Origin: Paratinospora sagittata
Taxonomy: Eukaryota > Streptophyta > Magnoliopsida > Ranunculales > Menispermaceae
Reading direction: 5' to 3'
DNA length: 64,000 bases
Assembly: GCA_035771175.1 (NCBI GenBank)
Contig: CM069598.1
Span: 5,230,194 to 5,294,193, forward strand
The notes beneath the pieces are model-generated. The model saw only the letters and a program-made list of their open reading frames with translations. It did not search any database and had not been told where the DNA came from. Within the stretch, counting starts at the first letter, position 1, and every line of letters starts with the position of its first letter. Positions 50,074 through 58,878 of the stretch are shown here, piece by piece. The position numbers were made by a program, and so were the translations under genes.

Positions 50074-51433
50074 TCAGTTCCTACAGCATCGAACGCATCT
50101 TCCCCGGAAACAAGAGCAGCAACCACGGGCACAGCCATGAAGGCAACCTTCGATCATAACAAATGTTAATTTTAATTAACTACAAAAAGTATGTACAACT
50201 ATACTTTCATGTTTATAAAATTATTTATGACATACGTTGAGATATATAAAACACATATAAGGCGGAGATGTAGTACTTACACTTTTTATAATTATTATAA
50301 AAGTGCAATAATTAAAAATAGGTCACTATTAATAATTAAGAGACGTCGAGCCAATTATAATTAAGCCCACTTACCTTGTTTTTCAGATTCAATACTAGTA
50401 CTGGTGGTCTCAGTTGCTGTAGCTCTTGGAACTTCAGAGGATGTCATGAGAACCAATAGAAAACAAATTAACAAACCTAGTTTTCTTATATATAGAGAGA
50501 ACCAATAAAAAATTAACAAACAAAATAATTTAATAAAAAAAAAAAAAAAGGATCCCTTCACCCCTACCACCGTTATACCCTCCACGTCCCTCCATTTCAG
50601 CAGAAGCCTCATTCACTTCTGCAATTATAAGGACATAGTTAATTAATTAGTTACCTTAGACATACAAAACAATTAGAAATGAAAACGACCAATGGTTGGC
50701 CTAGCAAAGTAGGTTGAGTCTCAAGATCGTTCTTGTATAGAAGTTACAGATTTTGATTCTTGGACGCGTCATCGCTGAAAAAGGTCTATTATTCTGCTTC
50801 CACCTCGAACAAGGATTAGTCTCGTATTTAAAAGATGTAGGGATACTCCTGATAAACCACAAAAAAGATAAAGAAAATGACAAAAAAAAAAAAGGTTCAT
50901 TAACCCGTGCCGCTGTTATACCCTCCTTGTCCCTCTGTTTCAGCAGCAACCTCTGCAATTATAAGACATATATAGTTAATTAATTAGTTACCTTAGATAT
51001 GCATGCAAAAAAGATCAAGAAAGATCTAGGAAGTTGAATGAAGAACCAGTTGATACAACTTGTTCTACTCTTACTATTATAAAGAATCACAGTATAATAA
51101 ATACCTGTACTTAGTACTAACATTAGTTTCTACTTAACATAAACAACCTTTTATAACACACGTTGAGATATATACATATTAAACAAATATAACAAGAAGA
51201 TTTAATACTTACACCTTTTATAATTCTAACAGAAGAGCAATAATTTAAAATAGGTTACTATTAATAATTAAGAGACGTCTAGCCAATTATAATTAAGCCC
51301 ACTTACGCTGTTTTTCAGATTCAAGACGCGTCCTGGTGGTCTCAGTTGCTGTAGCTCTTGCAACTTCAGAGTATGTCATGAGAAGAGCAACAGCCAAGAG
51401 AAGGGTCATAACAATAAGAATCTTGGAAGCCAT
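50074..51433 (-). CDS. Secreted Gly-/Cys-rich peptide, GRP3-like (unit A)
   Basis: Proposed exons 51433-51307, 50952-50905 and 50147-50074: 82 residues, all introns phase 1. Exon 1 is a signal peptide plus linker (MASKILIVMTLLLAVALLMT, then YSEVARATATETTRTRLESE). Exon 2 encodes VAAETEGQGGYNSGT. The last exon encodes GCLHGCARGCCSCFRGRCVR and CCRN, a Cys-rich tail like that of AtGRP3-type wall proteins that bind WAK receptors. If the intron after exon 2 is kept, translation stops at once (TAA 50,902-50,900), giving 59 residues. An exon 2-like copy (50,621-50,550) and an orphan exon 1-like piece (50,375 upward) lie in the second intron. Joins are inferred from frame and splice sites; no transcript evidence. 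Confidence 0.6.
50375..50470 (-). pseudogene. Orphan signal-exon copy, unit A
   Basis: The minus strand encodes GLLICFLLVLMTSSEVPRAT, then ATETTSTSIESEKQ, ending at a donor CAAG|GTAAGT. It matches exon 1 of the unit but lacks the MASK start. Upstream is TATATATAAG rather than coding sequence. Spliced to the Cys-rich exon at 50,147 it stays in frame (phase 1). Unit B has the same piece at about 55,033-55,128. Confidence 0.6.
50550..50621 (-). pseudogene. Second Gly/Arg mini-exon copy, unit A
   Basis: After acceptor aattgcag the minus strand encodes VNEASAEMEGRGGYNGGRGE, paralogous to exon 2 (VAAETEGQGGYNSGT). The usual donor position has ggatcc in place of gttaat, followed by a T run. An upstream GTAGGG could still serve as a phase-1 donor. 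Unit B has it at about 55,213-55,281 and unit C at about 60,110-60,170; in unit C the acceptor has changed to gcaa. Confidence 0.5.
50690..50893. mobile_element. SINE-like element, family 3, unit A copy
   Basis: ggcctagcaaagtaggttgag, then acagattttgattcttgg (B-box-like), a body with gataaaccac, and an A-rich tail. Orthologous copies sit at the same intron position in units B (55,357-55,548) and C (60,243-60,440), so it entered before the units were duplicated. Confidence 0.5.
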
Positions 51434-51513
51434 TTTGATAATGAGAATCAATGGAGCAACACTCAGATTAATTTTGGAGGAGGTGTAGTGAAGAATATGA
51501 GAAGCACCTTACC

Positions 51514-51523
51514 CTATTTATAG
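51514..51523 (-). promoter_or_regulatory. TATA box of unit A
   Basis: The minus strand reads CTATAAATAGG 81-90 bases upstream of the ATG at 51,433, the same place as in unit C. Confidence 0.7.
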
Positions 51524-51603
51524 GAAAATTATAGAGAGAAAGAGTAATATTATTGGGTAAGAAGGTAACAAAGTAGCTTTCCTCTTAAAATTATTAAAGG
51601 TAT

Positions 51604-52960
51604 TTGGACCCGCATAGTAATACAGATCATTATTTGCTTGGACTACTCTTTGGAATGAAGTTGAAAATGGGCCAATCTTGATCAATAATGTCGAAAAAGG
51701 ACGGCTCGGTCATGGTCCTACTTGTATGTGGACTGAACTTGAAGAAGGGGCCCACTTTGATCAAAGCCGAAAGAAAGGGACCTATATGTCTGGACTTGGT
51801 TTCTTCAAACTGGTCCCTGCCTCTTTGAAAATGGGTCGAGTCCCTTATCAAGCTCCGCTTATTTACTTTCTAGCCTATTGTTTCGATATATATATCATAG
51901 TTTCAAAAAAAAAACAACAATATATATATCATAATTTTGTTTCTTCTAATTATTATTGTCGGTGCAAAATTTGATCAACACCAAAAAATAGTAAAATAAA
52001 AAAAGTAAAGACAGACAAAGATTTTAAATGGTAAAACCCTCAATGTGAGGGAAACATCCACTGACAAACTATAGAAAAATCTATTATAAAATGTAAATTA
52101 CATATTTTACACTTGTAGATTATTCAAATCTTGATGTTTGATCGCTCCGATCTGAATTGAAATGAAATAAAATCTGATCCCTTATTTATAGAGAAAAATT
52201 ATGAATAAAATATTATTGAAAGGTCATTTGTCCTCTGCTTTTCTGAAGAGTCATTTGTTTTATATGAAACATGTGAGATCCGATATTTCGTCTTCTTTTG
52301 TTTTGTCTTTGTGTGCAATCATAGGTGTAACAGTTCTTCATGTGCAATTACGGGTGTAACAGTTACCCCTATGCTCTGACCAATAAATAGTCAGTCGGAA
52401 CCTCTTGTCTTTTTTTTTTCTTTTTACCTCAGTGTGTTACTGCACAGATTAACGCGAATACCGTAGTTGCCTTATGGCATGTTGCTGCAAGGCACATGAA
52501 ATTCGTAATCCTTGAAGTCGAAGGTATCTTATGTCGAAAGTTGATGTATAATAAGATCTTTTTATGTGTTTTATCTGGGAAGGGCACATAGTTGATGTAA
52601 AATTGATTTTTGTACTTAAATCCGCTGGTAGCAGTTTGTAGTAGTCTTTCAGTTAACTAGTTGTAGATTTTGTGGCATGCTTTCCGTTAGTGATGTCGTC
52701 GATATCGTTTGTTGGATTATCGAGTTGTGAGGGTACCTGCAATTTAGTGTACAAGTAATTTTTTCAAATTAATAATTTAATGCACATACTTATCGATTGA
52801 TCTCGGTTGTTCGTTAACTCAATGGGCTAGTGGATGATTTCAACCACTTCAAACTTCTCGGTAAGGATTGCCCAACCCCCCAAGGCACTTTAGGGTATAG
52901 ACCTTCTTCTCGATAGGTACCAAGCTGGCGCAAAGTACCCCCAAGGCACTCTGGACTTAA
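51604..52960. repeat. Duplicated upstream segment X, copy 1 (LTR-like part)
   Basis: Shared with 61,800-63,000 and, in part, 56,345-56,700. The first 300 bases hold an open frame with ENGPILINNV and CMWTELEEGAHFDQ. From 51,957 the sequence looks like an old LTR read on the minus strand (gatcaaattttgcaccgaca, and ccctcaatgtgaggg for the usual motif). It lies beyond the promoter of each peptide gene. Confidence 0.6.
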
Positions 52961-53275
52961 AGTCCTCTTCTCGGTAGCTAGCATTTCTACTACCCCAAGA
53001 CACTTTGGGGTCGGAGCCCTTCTTCTCAGTGATGGGATTGGAACCCACCCCAAGGCAGTTGTAGCTTTATAGTTGACCCTGCCGTGTAGAATTTTGGAGT
53101 TGACCTTGCTGTGTAGAATTCTGAAGTTGTAGTTGTATAGTCGACCTTGCCGCGTAAAATTTCGAAGTTGACCTTGCTACATAGAATTCCGAAGGTGCAA
53201 CTATGTAGTGGATCTTGCTGCGTAGAATTTCGTAGTTGTAGTTGTATAGTCGACCTTGGTAGTTCAAGGAGTAAG
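52840..53275. repeat. Two minisatellite-like arrays
   Basis: 52,840-53,060 repeats a unit of about 60 bp around ccccaaggcacttt...cttcttctcggtagg, three to four times. 53,065-53,270 repeats a shorter unit around gttgaccttgctgtgtagaat, about six times. Both are degenerate. A remnant of the first array occurs at 62,930-62,995. Confidence 0.65.
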
Positions 53276-53289
53276 CGACCGACGACTTT

Positions 53290-54080
53290 TTTTTGAATGA
53301 TAAAGGGGCGGTCATTGGTGTAAGTGAAACCCAGTTGACACGTAGGTATCAGCCCGTCATGCTGTCCTTTGCGCTGCTAAAGATAAACATGTACACCTTA
53401 TTTCTCAGCCTGGCAGCGCAATTCAGCTGCCTCTTGATGCAACCACTAAGGCCCAGGACTTCGACTTTTGTGCTTCATCATCATAGTGGTGGTCCCCACT
53501 ATCCCATGTTTCGGCATCAAAACGTACTTGACCATTTTGGGTCAAGAAGTAAGAAATTTGGACCACATTGGATACCCATATAAATCATGGGCATTTGGCC
53601 AATTAGAGGTGCACAAATGGGAAAAATTCAATCTCACATATAGGGGTGTAAGCAACCCGACCAACCCGACTCGCTTGACCATTTTGGGTCGGGTTTGATT
53701 GATATGTCGGGTTAATTTTTGAGCAACCTGATCATACCCGATCCTCATTATCATAAGTCAAGTTTAAGACTAAAAAAGAAAAGTTCTCATTTTAGTCTCA
53801 CATTGCTTGTTAGGAAGAATAAGAGACTCTCATTCTCTATAAAAGCCCATCAACTCCCTATTTATCCTCATTCTCATAAATTAAGTTTAAGATTAGTTTG
53901 GTTTGTACATATATGAGTTCTCCCAAAAAAGAGAAATATCATCTTTTAAAGCTTAAATAGTAATTTAATACGCTGAATACATAATAATTCAAGATATTTT
54001 ATTGTTAATATAAACTTAAATAGTAGTTATTAAGCTTTTAAAAAAATTAAGCTATTTAATGGGAGCATATACCTAATTAA
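53290..54080. other. Spacer without a supported gene
   Basis: It includes a low-complexity patch (53,640-53,720, repeating acccgac and gggtcgggt). The open frames in the stretch are short and not conserved. I see nothing else in it. Confidence 0.4.
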
Positions 54081-54180
54081 GAGAGTTTAATTTGATTTTA
54101 GAGTGAGAGGTCAGGTGACATTAGGATTAGTAGAAGGACATCTGTTATATAGGTAGTCTTTATTAATTTCACTTGCAACC
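54081..54180. repeat. Repeat shared with 57,270-57,365
   Basis: taagagagtttaatttgatt...gacattaggattagtag...acatctg appears in both places in the same direction, part of the duplicated spacer between tandem units. Confidence 0.7.
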
Positions 54181-54224
54181 TCTCAAAAAAAAAGTAATAA
54201 AAAAATAAAAGGTTCATTTTAAAT

Positions 54225-54410
54225 TAGACAGTGGCTTTGAAATTCAAAGGTTTGAGGTTCACCTTAAAAATTCAATGTTTAACTCTTGTCGCTGCCTCAT
54301 CTCAAGGGATAATGGGATTAATAGGTCAGGAATAGACATGATACCTCCCTGAGAGTGTTGTATGATAATGAAGCTGGTTATATAATTAAAAACAAACGGT
54401 ATTTCTTCTC
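54225..54410 (+). mobile_element. SINE family 1, copy 4
   Basis: tttaactcttgtcgctgcct, gggattaataggtcagg, atacctccctgagagtg and ggttatataattaa match the SINE at 1,685 in order. The 5' part is degraded. Confidence 0.6.
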
Positions 54411-54420
54411 AATATATATG

Positions 54421-54456
<36 letters not shown>

Positions 54457-54731
54457 AAATTACAAATAAATATTTAAACGCTTGCTATAATTAATAATAA
54501 GTTGGAGCAAAGTAAGATTGCTCAAACAAGCTTACTGGGGGAGCTAGCATGGTACTTGTCTAGACAATTAGACTCGTACAAACTCCTTATTCTTATAAGT
54601 AGTCTCACATACCCAATTATAAGCCTATATAATACATTTATTTAGAAATTTCATATACAACCCTGGCTCCCATGCATCAATATATATGATCAGTGGTGCA
54701 TACTGCATGCATGTGAGCAGGCTCATGAGGT

Positions 54732-56086
54732 TCAGTTCCTACAGCATCGAACGCATGTCCCCCGGAAACAAGAGCAGCAACCATGGTCACAGCCATGAAG
54801 GCAACCTTGGATCATAACAAATGTTAATTCTAATTAACTACAAAAAGTCCGTACAACTATACTTTCATGTTTATAGAATTATTTATGACATACATTGAGA
54901 TATATAAAACGCATATGACACGAATATGTAGTACTTACACCTTTTATAATTATAATAGAAGAGCAATAATTAAAAATAGGTTACTATTAATAATTAAGAG
55001 ACGTCCAGCCAATTATAATTAAGCCCACTTACCTTGTTTTTCAGATTCAATACTAGTACTGGTGGTCTCAGTTGCTGTAGCTCTTGGAACTTCAGAGGAT
55101 GTCATGAGAACCAACAAAAAACAAATTAACAAAGCTACTAGTTTTCTTATATATAGAGAGAACCAATAAAAAACAAATTAACAAACAAAACAATTTAAAA
55201 AAAAAAAAAAAAGGATCCCTCCACCCCTACCACGTTTATACCCTGAGCGCCCCTCTATTTCAGCAGCAACCTCATTCACTTCTGCAATTATAAGGACATA
55301 GTTAATTAATTAGTTACCTTAGACATACAAAACAATTAGAAATGAAAAGGACCAGCGACTGGTTGACCCAGTAAAGTAGGTTGAGTCCTAAGATCGTCCA
55401 TGTGTAGAAGTTACAGAGTTCGATTCTTGGAGGTGTCATCGCTGAAAAAGGTCTATTATTCTGCTCCTATCTCAAACGAGAATTAGTCTCATATTTGATA
55501 TTCGTGATAAACCACAAAAAAGAAAAAGAAAATGACAAAAAAAAAAGGTTCATTAACCTGCACCCCTGCCGCGGTTATACCCTCCACGTCCCTGTGTTTC
55601 AGCAGCAACCTCTGCAATTATAAGACATATATAGTTAATTAATTAGTTACCTTAGATATGCATGCAAAAAAGATCAAGAAAGATCTAGGAAGTTGAATGA
55701 AGAACCAGTTGATACAACTTGTTCTAATTTTACTATTATAAACAATCACAGTATAATGTATACCTATACTTAGTACTAACATTAGTTTCTACTTATCATA
55801 AACAATCTTTTATAACACACATTGAGATATATTAAATAAATATAACACGGAGATTTAGTACTTACACCTTTTATAATTCTAACAGAAGAGCAATAATTAA
55901 AAATAGGTTACTATTAATAATTAAGAGACGTCGAGCCAATTATAATTAAGCCCACTTACGCTGTTTTTCAGATTCAAGACGCGTCCTGGTGGTCTCAGTT
56001 GCTGTAGCTCTTGCAACTTCAGAGTATGTCATGAGAAGAGCAACAGCCAAGAGAAGGGTCATAACAATAAGAACCTTGGAAGCCAT
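54732..56086 (-). CDS. Secreted Gly-/Cys-rich peptide, GRP3-like (unit B)
   Basis: Close paralogue of unit A. Proposed exons 56086-55960, 55611-55558 and 54805-54732: 84 residues, phase-1 introns. Exon 1 encodes MASKVLIVMTLLLAVALLMT plus the same linker. The 54-nt exon 2 encodes VAAETQGRGGYNRGRGA. The last exon encodes GCLHGCDHGCCSCFRGTCVR and CCRN; all eight cysteines of unit A are kept although nearby residues changed. Keeping the intron after exon 2 gives a 61-residue product ending GRGAG (TAA 55,555-55,553). The promoter has lost the TATA box that units A and C keep, so it may be silent or use another start. Secreted wall location inferred from the family. Confidence 0.55.
55033..55128 (-). 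pseudogene. Orphan signal-exon copy, unit B
   Basis: As in unit A: MTSSEVPRATATETTSTSIE, then SEKQ, donor CAAG|GTAAGT, no MASK start. The first in-frame ATG is at 55,105. It is followed in frame by the Cys-rich exon at 54,805. Confidence 0.55.
55357..55548. mobile_element. SINE-like element, family 3, unit B copy
   Basis: ggttgacccagtaaagtagg, then acagagttcgattcttgg (the best-kept B box of the three), the same body and an A-rich tail. Confidence 0.55.
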
Positions 56087-56344
56087 TTTGATAATGAGAA
56101 TCAATGGACCAACACTCAAATTAATTTTGGAGGTGTAGTGAAGAATATGAGAAGCACCTTACCCTATTAAAAAAAAGATTTTTTAACCTTATAGTTTTTT
56201 TTCACTAATTTAATATAAGAAAAAAATAGTTTAATAATTTTTATCATGTGGTAGTAGATTAATTAAGATAAGAGTAACCTTGAAAAAAAAAAAAAAAAAA
56301 AAAAAAGTGTAGAACCAATCGAAATGATTCCAGCATCAAAGTAT

Positions 56345-56700
56345 CAAACCATAAGAAAGACAAAAGGCCGGGCATTTGCTTGGACTACTTCGGAATGAAG
56401 TTGAAAATGGGCCAATCTTGATCAATAATGTCAAAAAAGGAGGGCTCGGTCATGGGCCTACTTGTATGTGGACTGATCTAGAAGAAGGGGCCCACCTTGA
56501 TCAAAACCGAAAGAAAGGGACCTATCTGTCTGGACTTGGTTTCTTCAAACTGGTCCCTACCTCTTTGAAAATGGGTCGAGTCCCTTATCAAGCTCCGCTT
56601 ATTTACTTTCTAGCCTATTGTTTCAATATATATATCATAGTTTCAAAAAAGAAAAAAACAACAATATATATGTCAATATTTTGTTTCTTCTAATTATTAT
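56345..56700. repeat. Duplicated upstream segment X, copy 2 (short)
   Basis: It carries the ENGPILINNV open-frame part of segment X and stops at an att run (56,690-56,707). The LTR-like part present in copies 1 and 3 is missing. Confidence 0.7.
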
Positions 56701-56746
56701 TATTATTACCCTCAACATTTTCTTAAAAGACAGATATTAATTCTTT

Positions 56747-56957
56747 GCTAACTGTATTAAGACTGTCTATTTTCAAGTGAACCTTCATTTGTATTAAAGG
56801 TTTAAGCTCTAATAGCTAGAATAAGTCAAACTTTTTTTTATACTTGTAGAAGTTATACCTCTACTTTAATAATAGGTAGAAAAATAAAAATATTTACCTA
56901 AAAAATAAAATTTTCAATATCCTTTATCCTTTGAAAAAGGTTGCAAGTATAGTTAAC
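56747..56957 (-). mobile_element. Short MITE, family M1, copy 2
   Basis: Reverse-oriented relative of 2,573-2,790: the minus strand reads GTTAACTATACTTGCAACC... and taaacctttaatacaaatga, ending TACAGTTAGC. Confidence 0.6.
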
Positions 56958-57269
56958 AAAAATATAATTTACTCAACCCATACATTTTCTACAACAATGA
57001 TTTTTTAAATATTTTCATGATATATATACATTTTGTTTTACTTTTAAATCAAAACAAATATCAAAATTATCATGTGAATTATTTTTTTAATTACTTAATA
57101 AATAAAATAGAATATTTGTATAGTTCAATGACAGTTGAAGTTTATATATTTTGTGATGAAATATATAAATTAACATCTTTGATAAGAGTGAAATTGGTTA
57201 AATATTCTTCTCACGAGAGCTAGAGCCGCGCGCATGTGCAGGTGAGATAATGAGACATCAGAGATGGAA

Positions 57270-57365
57270 TTAAGAGAGTTTAATTTGATTTTAGAGTGAG
57301 AGGTGACATTAGGATTAGTAGAGGGACATCTGAATACATTGTTATTTAGGTTGTCTTTATTATAC
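57270..57365. repeat. Repeat shared with 54,081-54,180
   Basis: Second copy of the spacer repeat described at 54,081, placed upstream of unit C. Confidence 0.7.
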
Positions 57366-57419
57366 AAATTAGATCTTAAATCTCTACTAAAAATAAAAGG
57401 TTCATTTTAAATTTGAAAC

Positions 57420-58560
57420 TGAAAATTTTCAAGACACTAAGTGCTTGGTTGTAGTACTGAAGTCGTCATTTCAATACTCGGATTGGGGGTAAACTGGGAT
57501 CGTGACTCTTCCACTGGGTTACTAACTGGTTTGTAAGGGACTTATAGGCAATATAATGATACTGTAACAACAAGTTACGCTGGGTTTCAGGAATCCTGAC
57601 AGTCAAAGTCATCACATATAATAACAACACAAATACATCGACATATTATAACACATAAGATGAACACAACAAGAAGTAGTACAATAAGCCAGATAGTTAA
57701 AACACCTAAGCGAGATAACACTACAACAAACGAAAGACTAGAAGTTACACTAAAAAACAAACTAGAAAACACTAAAAAACAAACTAAAAAACACGAAAGA
57801 CTAGAAGTTACACTAAAAAACAAACTAGAAAACCAGAAAGACGGGACAAGTAAAGAACTTGGTTTATTTCTCTCTCCGATTATGCCCTCTTAGCAAACAC
57901 ACCATGGATATTTATAGATGGAGAATCTGCTGGATGACGGACTTCAAGCTTGCTTAAATCTAGAAAAGGGAAAGCATGCGCGAATCATTGTTTGGCTACG
58001 AGGCCCGCTTTTGAGCTGGAAAGAGGATCTTTGCTTTATTTGTACAGCAGGCGTGCTGGAAAGAGAAGAACATCTCTACTGTCGCTGCTTTTCGTACAAC
58101 AAGCATGTTGGAAAGAGAAGAGAATCATTACTGTTAGTTCTTTTTGGACATCAGGTGAGGTGAAGGGAATATGCTTTTGGACAGCTGTCCATCAGTCCTC
58201 TTCAGAGGTGGAGGAGTGATGGTGATCAAATTCATGTCCAAAATCAAACCACAAGTCTATCGGATCAAGATGGTAGAGTTGCTCGAGATAACCATGATGA
58301 TTTGCCACGTATTCTTGTAAGAACTGGGTTTGCTCGATGTAAAGATGATTATGGAGTTAGTCTTGCCCAGCTCTGCAAAGAAGAAAAGAGTAGTCAACTG
58401 GAGATGTGAGCCAGTTTGATCAGAGATTCCATGAGCAGAGGTCATACTGGAATTCTTGTAATTCTGGGACAAATGGCCACCATAGCGAAGTAGGGGGAGG
58501 AAAATCAGGAGGAATATTTTGCTATGGGTGGTGGTGAAAACCAGGAACTATTGGACGGTA
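57420..58560. other. Unidentified block with a short tandem repeat
   Basis: Found only in the spacer between units B and C. It includes a duplicated 40-bp stretch (cgaaagactagaagttacac..., at 57,729-57,768 and 57,793-57,832). On the minus strand, phrases such as GYLEQLYHLDPIDLWFDFGH and WWPFVPELQEFQYDLCSWN can be read with stops between. GC is higher than the flanks. Possibly a retroelement leader or a decayed gene; I do not recognise it. Confidence 0.35.
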
Positions 58561-58878
58561 CCTCAAGTTATTGATTGAACATATATATAAACCACAAATT
58601 AAATAACAAAGTAAGTCTATTGTATTTAAATGTCTTGATACTTTAAATAACATTTTCAATCTAAGATTGCTCAAACAAGTACATATATGGAGCCTCTTGC
58701 GCAGACAATTAGATTTGTATACTAGCGCACTTAATACTCCTTATTCTTTGCACACCCCAATGCATATATAAATACATCATATTAATTATAATACTCTGTA
58801 TACCATCATATTGTGAAGCTGATGATCAGCTTCAGTTCCTACATAATTTTCAAGCTCTCTCTTCCTTGCGGACTAGCT

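Noticed and set aside
50074..50150. Reading the last exon of units A and B as AFMAVPVVAALVSG...
   Set aside because: The other frame gives eight cysteines in GRP3-like spacing, is in phase with the upstream exons, and keeps every cysteine between A and B.
50361..50612. Single 83-residue reverse frame running from the mini-exon copy through the T run into the orphan leader
   Set aside because: It starts out of frame with the mini-exon peptide and crosses a homopolymer. It is better explained as separate exon remnants.
51678..56693. Open frame in segment X (ENGPILINNV..., about 100 residues) present three times
   Set aside because: Most differences between copies 1 and 2 change the amino acid (for example E/K, R/G, F/L, S/N), and copy 3 is shortened. 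It looks like recent duplication of non-coding DNA, not a conserved protein.
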